DNA of 24,760 nt from NCBI GenBank assembly GCA_021030915.1, contig JAGEMR010000236.1, positions 1-24,760 of the forward strand. The letters are read 5' to 3'. The position numbers and the translations under genes are program-made. This document shows positions 10,182 to 19,547 of the stretch, piece by piece; position 1 is the stretch's first letter; every line of letters begins with the position of its first letter. The DNA comes from Astrothelium macrocarpum. Taxonomy: Eukaryota; Ascomycota; Dothideomycetes; Trypetheliales; Trypetheliaceae. The notes under the pieces were generated by a model. It was not told where the DNA came from, did not search any database, and was given only the letters and a program-made list of their open reading frames with translations.

Positions 10182-12080
10182 TTATGAACGTTGATGTTGA
10201 TGTTGAGGGCGATCAGAATGAGAAACCGTATTAAATTCATTCGAAGGCTATTTCACATCCACCATCAAATTTTGAAATTTTTCAATTAATATAATTACTT
10301 TTCATTATGATATTTTATTCTATTTTATCTCATTTCGGAATTGTTTTATAACAATTCGCTATTTTTTAGTCTCCTTTTATTATTATTATTTAATTTCATA
10401 TTGGCGTTTTTACTTCTATTAAATTTTCTTACGATCGCGTCGATATTATATTTTTAATTCAATTTCAATTTATTCAATAACAATTTTTTCAATTTTTTGA
10501 ATTTTCTATTATTATTTTTACAATTTCTTCTTCTTTTCTTTTTATTATTATTATTATTGAATATATTATATTTTGATGGAATTCCAAAATATGATTCCAT
10601 CATATTCCATAAATATATTGACAATTTTACGATTTTTTATATATTTCTATTCTAATTTTATTATCTTTCTAAGATTTTGATTTTCGTATTCAATGATATT
10701 ATTTTCCATTTTCATTTTAAAATATTTAATTACGAATTGATCAAATATTTTTTTAATTTAAAAATCCATTTATAATTCTATATCATATTTAAAATACCGT
10801 TAATAAATATTTATAAATTGGAAGAATAATTCTAAATTTATTGAATCATTAGAATATTATTATAATCGTTGAATTGATATTTCATCAAATATTATTATTG
10901 GATTGAATGAATAAAAATTTGTTTTAAATCATTTATTAATAATATTTTTAATGATAAAAATTTATTATCATATCTATCAAAATAATCTAAAAAAATCACT
11001 TTTAATAAAATGATTAATATCTTAAATTTGATATATTCATATATTTAAATAATTTAAATAATAAATTGCTAATGAATTAAATAAATTTATATTAAATGAT
11101 TGAAATCGATAAATTAAATGAAAAAAAAAAAATAATAATAAAAATTCGATAATAATAATAATAATTGAAAAATTTTATTATTATATAATTTTCATGATTA
11201 TTTATTATCAAAAAATAATATTCTTTTATATTTTTTAATTTATTTTTAATATATTTATTAAATATTTTCTTTAATCATATAAATCCAATTTCATTATTCA
11301 TCCAATCTGATAATGATATTATAAAATTATAATTATAAACAATTAAATTGAAATTTTGAAATCAAAAATTCTGAATTGAATTCATTTTTAAATCATAAAT
11401 AAAAAATAATGAAAATATTATTCCATTCATATAAATTATTATCAAAATAATAATCCATTTCCGAGAATTATTTATATCTGATTCTTATAATAAATTTCAT
11501 TTATAAATTATTTTTATAAAAATTTGATATTATTTTATAAACTGGCCAATAATAAAATCTTTTTTATTCATATTATATATATTATATGAAAGAATTTTAT
11601 ATTATTCTATTTTCTGAATTATTTAAATAAATATTAATATAAAAATAATATAAATTAAGAACTAATATTATTTTAAAATAAAATTTTAAATTATTTATAA
11701 TTATCTGTCTTTTTTTATATGAAATTAAAAATATTTAAAAAGATTAATTTTAATTCAATAAAATGATATTATATAAAATGATTTTATCAATTCAATTCCA
11801 ATTTAATTTTAATTAATTGAATTACAAAATTTTATATCATTTGATTAAAAAATAGAATATCATAATCCGTAAATATATTAATTTATTTAATTAATATTTT
11901 TTTTTAATATTATAAAAAATTGATATAAATCTTAAATTGAATTATTTGAAAATTCTTAATAACATCTTTATAATATCGTGATAATATTGAACATTTAATT
12001 CCATAATATTTAATTAATTGATTATAATTAAAATGCTTCTGCGCATCTGTTGTTATAATCGCGGCTTCAATTGAGCCCAT
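10182..12080 (-). pseudogene. Transposase relic (pogo/Fot1 family), destroyed by C-to-T/G-to-A mutation
   Basis: The reading frame on the minus strand begins at ATG 12080 with MGSIEAAI, then DAQKHFNYNQLIKYYGI and LSRYYKDV. This has the layout of the N-terminal Psq/CENP-B-like helix-turn-helix of fungal pogo transposases (hydrophobic spacing, F-S/N-Y, K-Y-G, S-x-L-S-R-x-Y). Differences from the usual pattern in the second helix look like G-to-A or C-to-T changes. Beyond about 12000 the frame dissolves into AT-rich DNA full of stops, and the DDE catalytic core cannot be read. A plausible C-terminus (SDRPQHQHQRS then TAA at 10182-10184) lies at the left end, giving about 1.9 kb, a fitting size. 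The end coordinate is approximate and inferred. Confidence 0.6.
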
Positions 12081-12083
12081 ATT

Positions 12084-12171
12084 GATGGCGTAATTTGGGT
12101 GCGAAATGTGGAGTTGAACGAATTTCGGAATGTGCACACAGTGCGCCCGTGCACACGGCGGTGAGTTCTCC
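12084..12171 (-). repeat. Right terminal inverted repeat of the transposon
   Basis: The perfect core is 12147-12171, the reverse complement of 10004-10028. Imperfect similarity runs inward to about 12084 and ends just before the transposase start codon at 12080. It also has two GTGCACA-type repeats. Confidence 0.8.
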
Positions 12172-12173
12172 TA

Positions 12174-12554
12174 CTCATACCTACTGGACAATAGAAGACA
12201 GGCTCTATCCTTGTGCGCCTGATGACTATGACACTACTCGAGGATTTTATGGCGAGACTGGACGAAGTCTTCGCTGAAGCATAGCAAACTGCGCGAAGCA
12301 ATGCTTGGTTTCACAACGCAGTCTTGGAGAACACGGTCTAGGCCATGTACATAACCAATGACGGCGTTCAGGGTTGCTGCATTCGTCTGCACAATACACT
12401 GGCCTACTTTGAGAGTTATGCAGGGCGTCCGATTGAGACGATGCCATTGAGATGATTGGGTAAGGATCGTTTTTTCTGCGTCACATATTCCGTGTTTCAG
12501 ATTCGAATCTCTCTTGAGAACTCAAGACTAAGGCGGGTTGCTTCAGCATCATGA
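12174..12554. other. Spacer between transposon and broken frame
   Basis: Composition is normal and no gene is supported. On the minus strand, about 12250-12450, there is one stop-free frame of roughly 75 codons (contains LNAVIGYVHGLDRVLQDC), but it has no start, no splice sites I trust and no family I recognise. Confidence 0.3.
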
Positions 12555-13172
12555 CATGTTCGCATTAAAAATTTACCGGAAGCACACGTTCAGAGTGAAC
12601 CAGCTTCCAATGGCTACGCTGTGTATTTTAGTTTTGCAAAGCATTCAAATTATGTGAAGCCTGAAAGCTGCGAAGGTTCCCGCTCTAACGCAGCCTCGAA
12701 ATTTGGTCCGCTTGGCGACATGGTTCAGCCAGCCACTGTAGTCGGCAAACAGCTGGTGTTTCTCAAAAGAGAGTACCCCACCTACGCTAGAGAGTAGCTC
12801 TTTGCCATTCTTGGCTTAGGGACCCCAACCTCCCCCGATAGTTACGGTTTCCTTTGCGCCGCCACTGAAGAATTTAACAATTCATTCGCCAAGAGCATTC
12901 AGATGTTTCACAAAGAGACAGTTCTGATCGACGGGGGTCAGAGTCCGTCGCGTTCATCGACGTATTTGGTTTCTGGAAAAGCGAGACAGCTTCGGGTATG
13001 CACTGCCCAGACATCGGACGTAAAATGCTGCTGTTCAATGCACGACCAGCTATACCTGGGAGCCTCATATAATAAGTTATCCTATTCCAGACGCAAGACA
13101 CGAGATGATGATTACCGCTTTCATTACGGGATACATCACATGTTCCGTACTGCACAGGAGTCCCCCGCATAG
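12555..13172 (+). pseudogene. Unrecognised coding-like frame interrupted by one TAG
   Basis: In one plus-strand frame, 12555-12794 (80 codons) and 12798-13169 (124 codons) are open, separated only by a TAG at 12795-12797. The second half begins with the protein-like stretch LFAILGLGTPTSPDSYGFLC, then AATEEFNNSFAKSIQMFHKE, with amphipathic spacing. After about 13000 it becomes Cys/Arg-rich and less convincing. The TAG could come from CAG by a C-to-T change. An in-frame ATG lies at 12720. I do not recognise the family. An overlapping minus-strand frame (12874-13353) competes for the same DNA. It may be a fragment of a gene damaged when the neighbouring transposon region decayed, or simply chance. 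Confidence 0.3.
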
Positions 13173-13377
13173 CCGCATACACACTCGTATCGGCAGGGAA
13201 ATAACTTTGCGCTCTGGACTCGGAAATGCACAGCAGCCACACGCACACGGGAATCTGGAGCTGGGTGAAGATGGATCCTTTCCCGGTTGTCGGTCGATTG
13301 GTCTTAAAGGCGACGTCGGCCACGGCGCTTTTTGAAGATGGCTCGAAGATCAATCTGGTGCTTTTCTCGAGCCCATC
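13173..13377 (+). promoter_or_regulatory. Immediate upstream region of the glucan lyase gene
   Basis: About 200 bases before the lyase ATG (context CATCATGTC). No TATA box or named operator is evident. Confidence 0.3.
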
Positions 13378-16300
13378 ATGTCTACTCCAACAGACCCGTT
13401 GAACTTCATCCCGGCAGACATCTTCTTTAGCTCCGTCCCTAATTTTGAGCAGCCTCAGCAGATAGTTGGCGTAGAGTCTTCCAATCCAGTAGACAAGACA
13501 GATCCTTTAAGATATGCAGCACACATTACCCTGGCTGGTACTGGAGGAGATCAGAATACGCATTGTTTAATCCAGTTCGTGACTCCGCAGATTTGGAGAG
13601 TCAGGTACAATCCAAAATTCTCCGGAGTCAATCAATATCCAGATACGAATTCGTGGGGCTCCCCCGACATAGCGATTTAATCAATCCATATTGTCACGCT
13701 TACACAATGTAGGCGTGTTATTGTGATGGATAGTTTTGCGGACCTTGTTGATCACCTCCAACAAGAATTCCGCGATTCAGACGCCTGGAACTCCTCTCCT
13801 GTTGGGAATAGCTGGTCCTGGAGTACAACCTTTGAACAAGCAACTGACCCTGACCATTGGATTCTAAGTGTAAGCCATTGACCAACTAGGCTTTGATGGT
13901 ATTATGCTTAGATCAATGCCTAGTCTGTCGAACAGGAAGATGGAAACTCCTCGCCTACGGTCAATACTCGCCTACACATCCTGGGAAACCCTTTCCGCAT
14001 CATTGTATGTAAAAGACCAACTTAGATACGGAACGATTCGTTAACAAATCGCCAGGCCACAAGAGTGTTGCAGCCTATGGCATCCGACACCGAGCTGTTG
14101 AACGAACTTGGTGTTGCTAATATATCTGCCGCAGAACAGATTGTATGGCAAACTTCATCCCAAGCCTTCGCATACCAGGGAAATTCTGATATTGGAGTTA
14201 TCAACAACGTTGTCATGAATATTAGCAAACCAACCTCAGCAGGTTATCTGGGCTTTGGGGAGCAAGGTGGACGTACGGTCTTGAAGAAACCCACATTCAT
14301 GAATTTCTTCTGTGAGGATCAAAATGGAATTGGTCATAATGTGTACTAATGGGATTTATAGGTTATGACAACTATAATTACACCAAGGTATACGGTCTGG
14401 GTGCTCTGAACACAAGAGAACCTTTGTCAGTACCAAATGTAGCCTGAATTAAGACATCAATCCCGGGGCTAATTGATTCAGATACCACTCTACGCCGTTC
14501 TTCCTTGAAATGAATGGAACACCGTCGTATCGTAACGTAACAGGATTAATGGTCGACAATTATTCTCAAGTCGCCTTGGACTTGGGAAGGACCAACTCCG
14601 AAACCATTAGCGTAGCAACTCGATTCAATACTTTCGATGCCTACGTCATGACTGCTGATGATGTTCCCCGGATGATATGGTGAGGAACCGATGAAAATCA
14701 CTATGCGCCGCTCTAATGATTTAACGCTTTCTTAGGCAATATACTTCTATTGTTGGCCGAGCCAAGCTAAAGCCTCGGTTCATCCTCGGACATCATCAAG
14801 GGTGTATGTTGAGACGTGTTGCAATTTGCATCCATTTGACTAGTATCTAGGTTATGGCTACGATAGTAGCGCGACCGTTAATGGTATCGTTGAAGGGTAT
14901 CAGCAGTCCCAGATTCCTCTAGATGGCATGCATCTTGACGTCGACTTCCAGGTGATCATATTCGAAATCCTCAAATCATGTTAGCTCATTGCATGACAGG
15001 ACCGCTATCGTACCTTTACTGTAAACGGCCTCAACTTCCCAAAGGTGGGGGACTTTTTGAGCAACCTCAGGGATCTCGGCGTAAAGACCTGCACCAATAT
15101 CACGCCGATAATGACCCTTCGCGAAAGTGACTCGGATCAATACCAGGCTCTTCGAAATTTCTGGGACATGAACGATAAACTAAATCCGGTTACAAAGTAT
15201 GTCTCAATATGCCTTTTGACACAAAGGCTATTGCTGACTATCTACAGCTTGCTTGTGGGTGACAAAAGATATACCGACGGACTCCCTAATAACCAACCCT
15301 TGTGCTGGAGGTACGATACGCCAGGTTATATGAATGCAACCGCTTTGGATCCCAATAGCCTGGGAGAGCGGCCTTCGTTTGCCGACTATATTGGTGCACC
15401 AGTATATTCTGATAATTATGTTTTTATCGAACCCGATCCAAGTAAACAACAAGGGAACTACAACAGCGGCTTCCCATATCACGGCGGTGTCAGTTATGGT
15501 ACAAATCTAGGAACGGTGAGTTTGATCGCCTTTAACCCATGAATGTTACTGAGATTTTAGCCTGGCTACTACCCGGATCTGAATCGAGCTGTCGCTCGAC
15601 AGAAATGGGGAGAACAGTATCAGTATCTCTTCGATAATGGATTAGAATTTGTATGGCAGGACATGACCACGCCTGCAGTTGGCAGCTCCTACGGCGATAT
15701 GCTAGGGTGAGCATTTGCAGTAGCCGGTTCTTTGCATTTTAGGAAAGAAATCTAAAAGGAGCATTAGATTCCCCGCCCGCCTTCTCATGTCCGACGATTC
15801 CTATAATCAGGATCCGACCAAGCAACCACCAACTAAGACGGCTATCGAGCTCTTGGCTCTCTACTCGTACAATCTACACAAAGCAACTTATCACGGGCTC
15901 AATAAGCTAAAAGGACGAGAGAATAAACGCAACTTCATCATCGGTCGAGGAAGTTTAACCGGTATGCATCGATATGCAGGCCTTTGGACTGGTGATAATG
16001 GAAGCTCTTGGGACTTTTGGAGAATATCGCTCGCTCAAGTCCTTGCTCTCGGATATAGTGGTCTGGCTGTCGCAGGAGTTGATATGGGAGGTTTCACGTT
16101 CGACCCGGCAGAATCGAATTTACCACCTCCGCACTGGTGTGACCCTGAACTCTTGATACGGTGGTATAGCGGCGCATTTTTGCTTCCATGGTATCGGAAT
16201 CACTACAATCAGCATTTTGACACAAAGGCCTTCCAGGCAAGTATCCCCTTGTCGCTGCTGTCTTCTTTTCCCCCTGGCCATACTTGCTGATCTCCTTCCA

Positions 16301-17569
16301 GGAACCCTGGCAGTACACTTATGCATTCCAGAATTTTGGAAATCTAATTCCCAGCAATCTATACAGTCTTTACATGTCTGTCGAGCCAATTTGTCGTTAT
16401 TACGTACAGCTCCGGTACAGCCTAATACAAGTCCTCTACGACATGATGTTTGAAAATCTGATCAGCGGTCTTCCAATCGCGCGTGCAATGGTAGGATATC
16501 TTTTAGCAAATTTAACTTCAAGGTCGAGCATTCCCTAACCAGCATAGATTATCACGGATCCTGATGATAGTTCTTTCTTCAACGCAAACGATGACTATAT
16601 CGATAATCAGTACCTTCTTGGTCACAACATTCTAGTATGCCCTGTGTTGAACCCCGGAGTCTATAACCGAGACATCTATCTTCCAGGGTCGGATATGTGG
16701 TACCCATCAAATCTCCGTATCAACGTCAATAATTTCGGACCCGACCCTTTCGGTTTGAAGCATGCTGCTACGCTTGGAGAGCCAGTTCTGGGTGGCACAA
16801 GATTGTCATTTGGATGCGGCATACCAGATGCTGTGAACAATGCTCCTCAGATTGCCTATGTAACACCTATATATATTAGGGCTGGTAAGGTCTGATCTAG
16901 TTCCACAGGTCTCTTTCTGATGCATAAGCAGGAGCCATCATTCCACAGGTGGACGTTCGCCAATCAATCAAGGAAAATGACTTGAACCCCGTCTGCATAC
17001 ACGTCTATCCCGGAAATAAGGCTACGGTAGGCGAACAGAGCGGGCAACATGAGCTGTTGTGACTAATTTGACTTCTGCAGTCGTACTCGATGTACTTGGA
17101 CGATGGCGTTAGCCGTGATAGCGCTCCGGCTGAGTTGCCGCAGTACAAATACCGAGAGCAGCCCGATATTCACAACCCCAGCGACGCTGATAGTGCCAAT
17201 GAAGCCAAAAGCAAGTACCGTGAAGTGAAGATTAGCCAGGTTTATCAATCATCAGGTCGCTTAATCACTCTCGCGCATCCGTGGGATGGTTATGATGCTT
17301 CTCCCAACATTGGATCCACCTATAACCTTGGCATCTGGGCATCTCGATCCACAGCTCAAAGCGCTTCTGCGCAGGTACAGTTTTCCTTCCAAGATCAGAA
17401 TGGCAAGACTATCTCGGATAGCGGCCTCACTGGGAACTACGATGCATCCAGAAGCGTGCTGGCCGTGACCGTGCCTGTCGCGCTTGTTCCCTCGGTAGGC
17501 GGGCCAAATGCTAGCTCGACTGCCGGAGCGGGTAGCTACATAGCAGTAAACGTGACTGGGCTGGATTGA
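13378..17569 (+). CDS. Alpha-1,4-glucan lyase (glycoside hydrolase family 31)
   Basis: Cleaves alpha-1,4-glucans (glycogen, starch, maltosaccharides) from the non-reducing end by elimination, giving 1,5-anhydro-D-fructose (EC 4.2.2.13). Sixteen exons: 13378-13652, 13713-13869, 13924-14004, 14056-14311, 14362-14425, 14482-14679, 14736-14803, 14851-14951, 15000-15196, 15248-15515, 15561-15706, 15768-16236, 16302-16490, 16548-16884, 16932-17026, 17081-17569. They join in frame to 1,129 residues, slightly longer than the roughly 1,070 of Morchella and Peziza lyases. The nucleophile is Asp589 in EFVWQDMTTPA; hydrolytic relatives have DMNE here, the lyases DMT. The acid/base is Asp680 in GLWTGDN. 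GVDMGGF, LLPWYRNHY and YLDDGVSRDSAPAELPQYK also match fungal lyases. No signal peptide, so intracellular. Intron 12 has a GC donor (CAG|GCAAGT); intron 9 is 51 nt and stop-free. Intact by sequence. An ordinary alpha-glucosidase is unlikely. Confidence 0.92.
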
Positions 17570-17974
17570 GAAGATACTATCAACATCGTCCCTTTCTGGG
17601 TGACTTCGTGTAACGCGTATTTAGCCGACACATTGAATTTGACCTGCCGTAAAGCAAACGCTGCGTAACGAAACTCTTTGAGAGTAATCTGACTTCATAC
17701 TACCATCGGTTGAACTTGTCTTACACGGCATTTTGACAGAACCGCAGGATTCGCACGACTTCTTAAGGAATCCATTGAACCTATACTATCAAGGGCTTCG
17801 GATTCGTATAGTACTTACGTGTTTGGCTTGAAGCTCTCATGTAAAATGAATGGGGGAGACAGTGATAGCTTATACTGGCGTCTCACTGTGAGATGATAGT
17901 AGCACAAAACTTTTGAGCCCTTCACCATGCCTTATGACGAAGACTCTACATCCCTTGTAAACCTAAAACTCCAT
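17570..17974. other. Convergent 3' spacer between glucan lyase and lectin genes
   Basis: Tail-to-tail spacer of about 400 bases. I see no gene, repeat or RNA. It should contain both 3' UTRs. Confidence 0.5.
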
Positions 17975-19547
17975 CTATTCTATTTCAATACTGATGTTGC
18001 TTGAAGTCCAATATCCTATAGAACCATCGTAGATGTGCTCGGAGATCAAATTCCCGTTGAATTGATTGTACAAAAAGAGGTCCGTGCTATTTAACGGCGT
18101 GACGGCTGAAAGCCTCAAATTCGGAAATGGATAGGCCGGCGTGGATTCAACGGCGGAGTATTCTAGCGCCTGTAGGGTTGTGCCGTTGACCCAGAAGGCG
18201 CCTCCTATGCCGTCGACGTAGATAGAAGGCGGAAGGATCGCATTACAGGTCACATCAGAGGACGTGAAGGACTCGGGGATGTTGTATCCGTCCAGCACTT
18301 TAAAATGTATCAATCATTGATATGCCTATTATGTATGGGGGTCAATCCGACTTACCCTTTATCCCGACTGGGCCGCCTACCGCAGCCATCTCGTTAAAAG
18401 TCTCATTCAACACAATCTCGATGACTGTACCATTGGATGAGCCCGCAATAGCCGTGATGGGGCTGCTGGGTCCTCCTGAGTCCGGTTCACTAGAGCACAA
18501 TGCTACTGGGCCGTGAATGTTGAAGCCGTTCATGTCCATGGCGGAGAGTCCCATGTCGAACCAACTGAAAACGTTTTGCTCGTTGAAGGTGCCGTAAATG
18601 ATATTGTAATTGCTGTAGCTGTCTTCGTAAACTACGATTATAGTGTAGTTGGTGGAGGTGTTGAGTTGATTAAAGTACACGGAGAAAGACCGCGCGAAGG
18701 GGTTGACTGTCACGAGAGAGGAGTTGCTGAATTGCATGGCGGGGGAGTTGAACCAGCCCGAGCCTGAATTGAGCATTTGGCTAGCCATGGTATCGTTTCT
18801 GTTGACGTAGAAGAGGTAGAGCTACAAGTCTAGATCAGAAAGATGTTTATTGTGTCTGGAGCAAGCTTACGGTGTCTAATGACGTTTCAAATGAAATGCC
18901 AGATGAAATGTCAGATGAAAGATCCGGGTCCGGAGGAACGTTGAATGCTGCGAGTGGAGTGTTATTTCTTGCATCCGTCACGACGACGTGGCTGGTTGGC
19001 GTGGCCCAACCGGTACCGTTTTGATATATAGCTTCCCGAATAATTCCGCTCTGTTCCTGGAAGAAGACATGGCGCTCGCCATTTACGCGCACCAACGAGG
19101 CTAAAGAGGTTCCGCCCAAAATGGTATGAGGTGGAGTAGAAGCAATGGCAGTCTTGAGAGGATTCGGTGGCTGAGATAAACTGGGCCGTGAACTGTCATC
19201 TGTGTTAGCAACCCGGTGACAACTCTCTGAAATCCTGGTGACCTTGTGGAAGTGATTCCCCGCGCATTCTTCAAGCCAACCCCAAGTCCAATTCCCAGAG
19301 CAATGGTGAGTGCCGCTATGGCGGCGATGGCGATCAAGCATAATCGTGTGATCCAGATTGGGCCGCGCCCCAGAGCAATAGTTCTGATAGTGAGTGGAAC
19401 CTTTTCAGAGTCGTTGTATACTTGAGGAGCATTCGCGTATCGATCTGGAAGCGCTTCGGGAGCGTTCCGGTGGTGATCAACCTCCAGGCCTGGCTGAACT
19501 ACTTCGAGGTTGCTGTAGGCCTGCAGATGCGTCTCTTCATCGGCCAT
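17975..19547 (-). CDS. Membrane-anchored fucose-lectin-like beta-propeller protein
   Basis: Probably binds glycans outside the cell or in the secretory lumen; the ligand is unproven. Four exons on the minus strand: 19243-19547, 18871-19192, 18356-18821, 17975-18297. Introns are 49-58 nt and the first has a weak GTCACC donor. Joined length is 471 residues. An N-terminal acidic cytosolic segment of about 65 residues is followed by one transmembrane helix (about 68-92, LCLIAIAAIAALTIALGIGL) and a Ser/Pro/Thr-rich linker. The rest is a series of short beta-rich blades such as HVFFQEQSGIIREAIYQNG, FYVNRNDTMASQM and FNGNLISEHIYDGSIGYW, of the kind seen in the fungal fucose-specific lectin (AAL-like) family. 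The start at 19547 (ACAATGGCC) has the best context; an ATG at 19562 would add five residues. Convergent with the lyase gene. The six AAL binding sites cannot be confirmed by eye, so it may be a non-binding paralogue. Confidence 0.75.

Larger units (their letters stand above)
10004..12171 (-). mobile_element. Decayed pogo/Fot1-type (Tc1/mariner superfamily) DNA transposon
   Basis: A 2,168-bp unit with inverted terminal repeats. The outer 25 bases are identical in inverted orientation (10004-10028 and 12147-12171; outer end GGAGAACTCACCGCCGTGTG). Weaker similarity continues for about 90 bases, including CAACnCCA, TTTCG and ATATGGG. TA flanks both ends (10002-10003 and 12172-12173), as expected for Tc1/mariner insertion. 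Each terminal repeat carries two TGTGCAC copies. Size fits Fot1-like elements (about 1.9-2.2 kb). The interior is under 15% G+C over most of its length while the terminal 130 bases are normal, so the body was mutated and the ends were spared. The relic transposase on the minus strand supports the class. It cannot be autonomous. Confidence 0.8.

Noticed and set aside
12247..12447. Cys-rich minus-strand frame resembling a zinc-binding peptide
   Set aside because: Cys spacing matches no zinc-finger family I know, and an alternative frame in the same DNA looks equally coding-like.
12874..13353. 159-codon frame on the minus strand
   Set aside because: No recognisable motif and poor protein-like pattern at its end. 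It overlaps a more coding-like plus-strand frame. Kept only as a competitor in that entry.
15707..15767. Alternative earlier acceptor (TTTTAG at 15737-15742) in lyase intron 11
   Set aside because: It would lead at once to an in-frame TAA; the acceptor at 15767 restores GFPARLLMSDDS as in fungal lyases.
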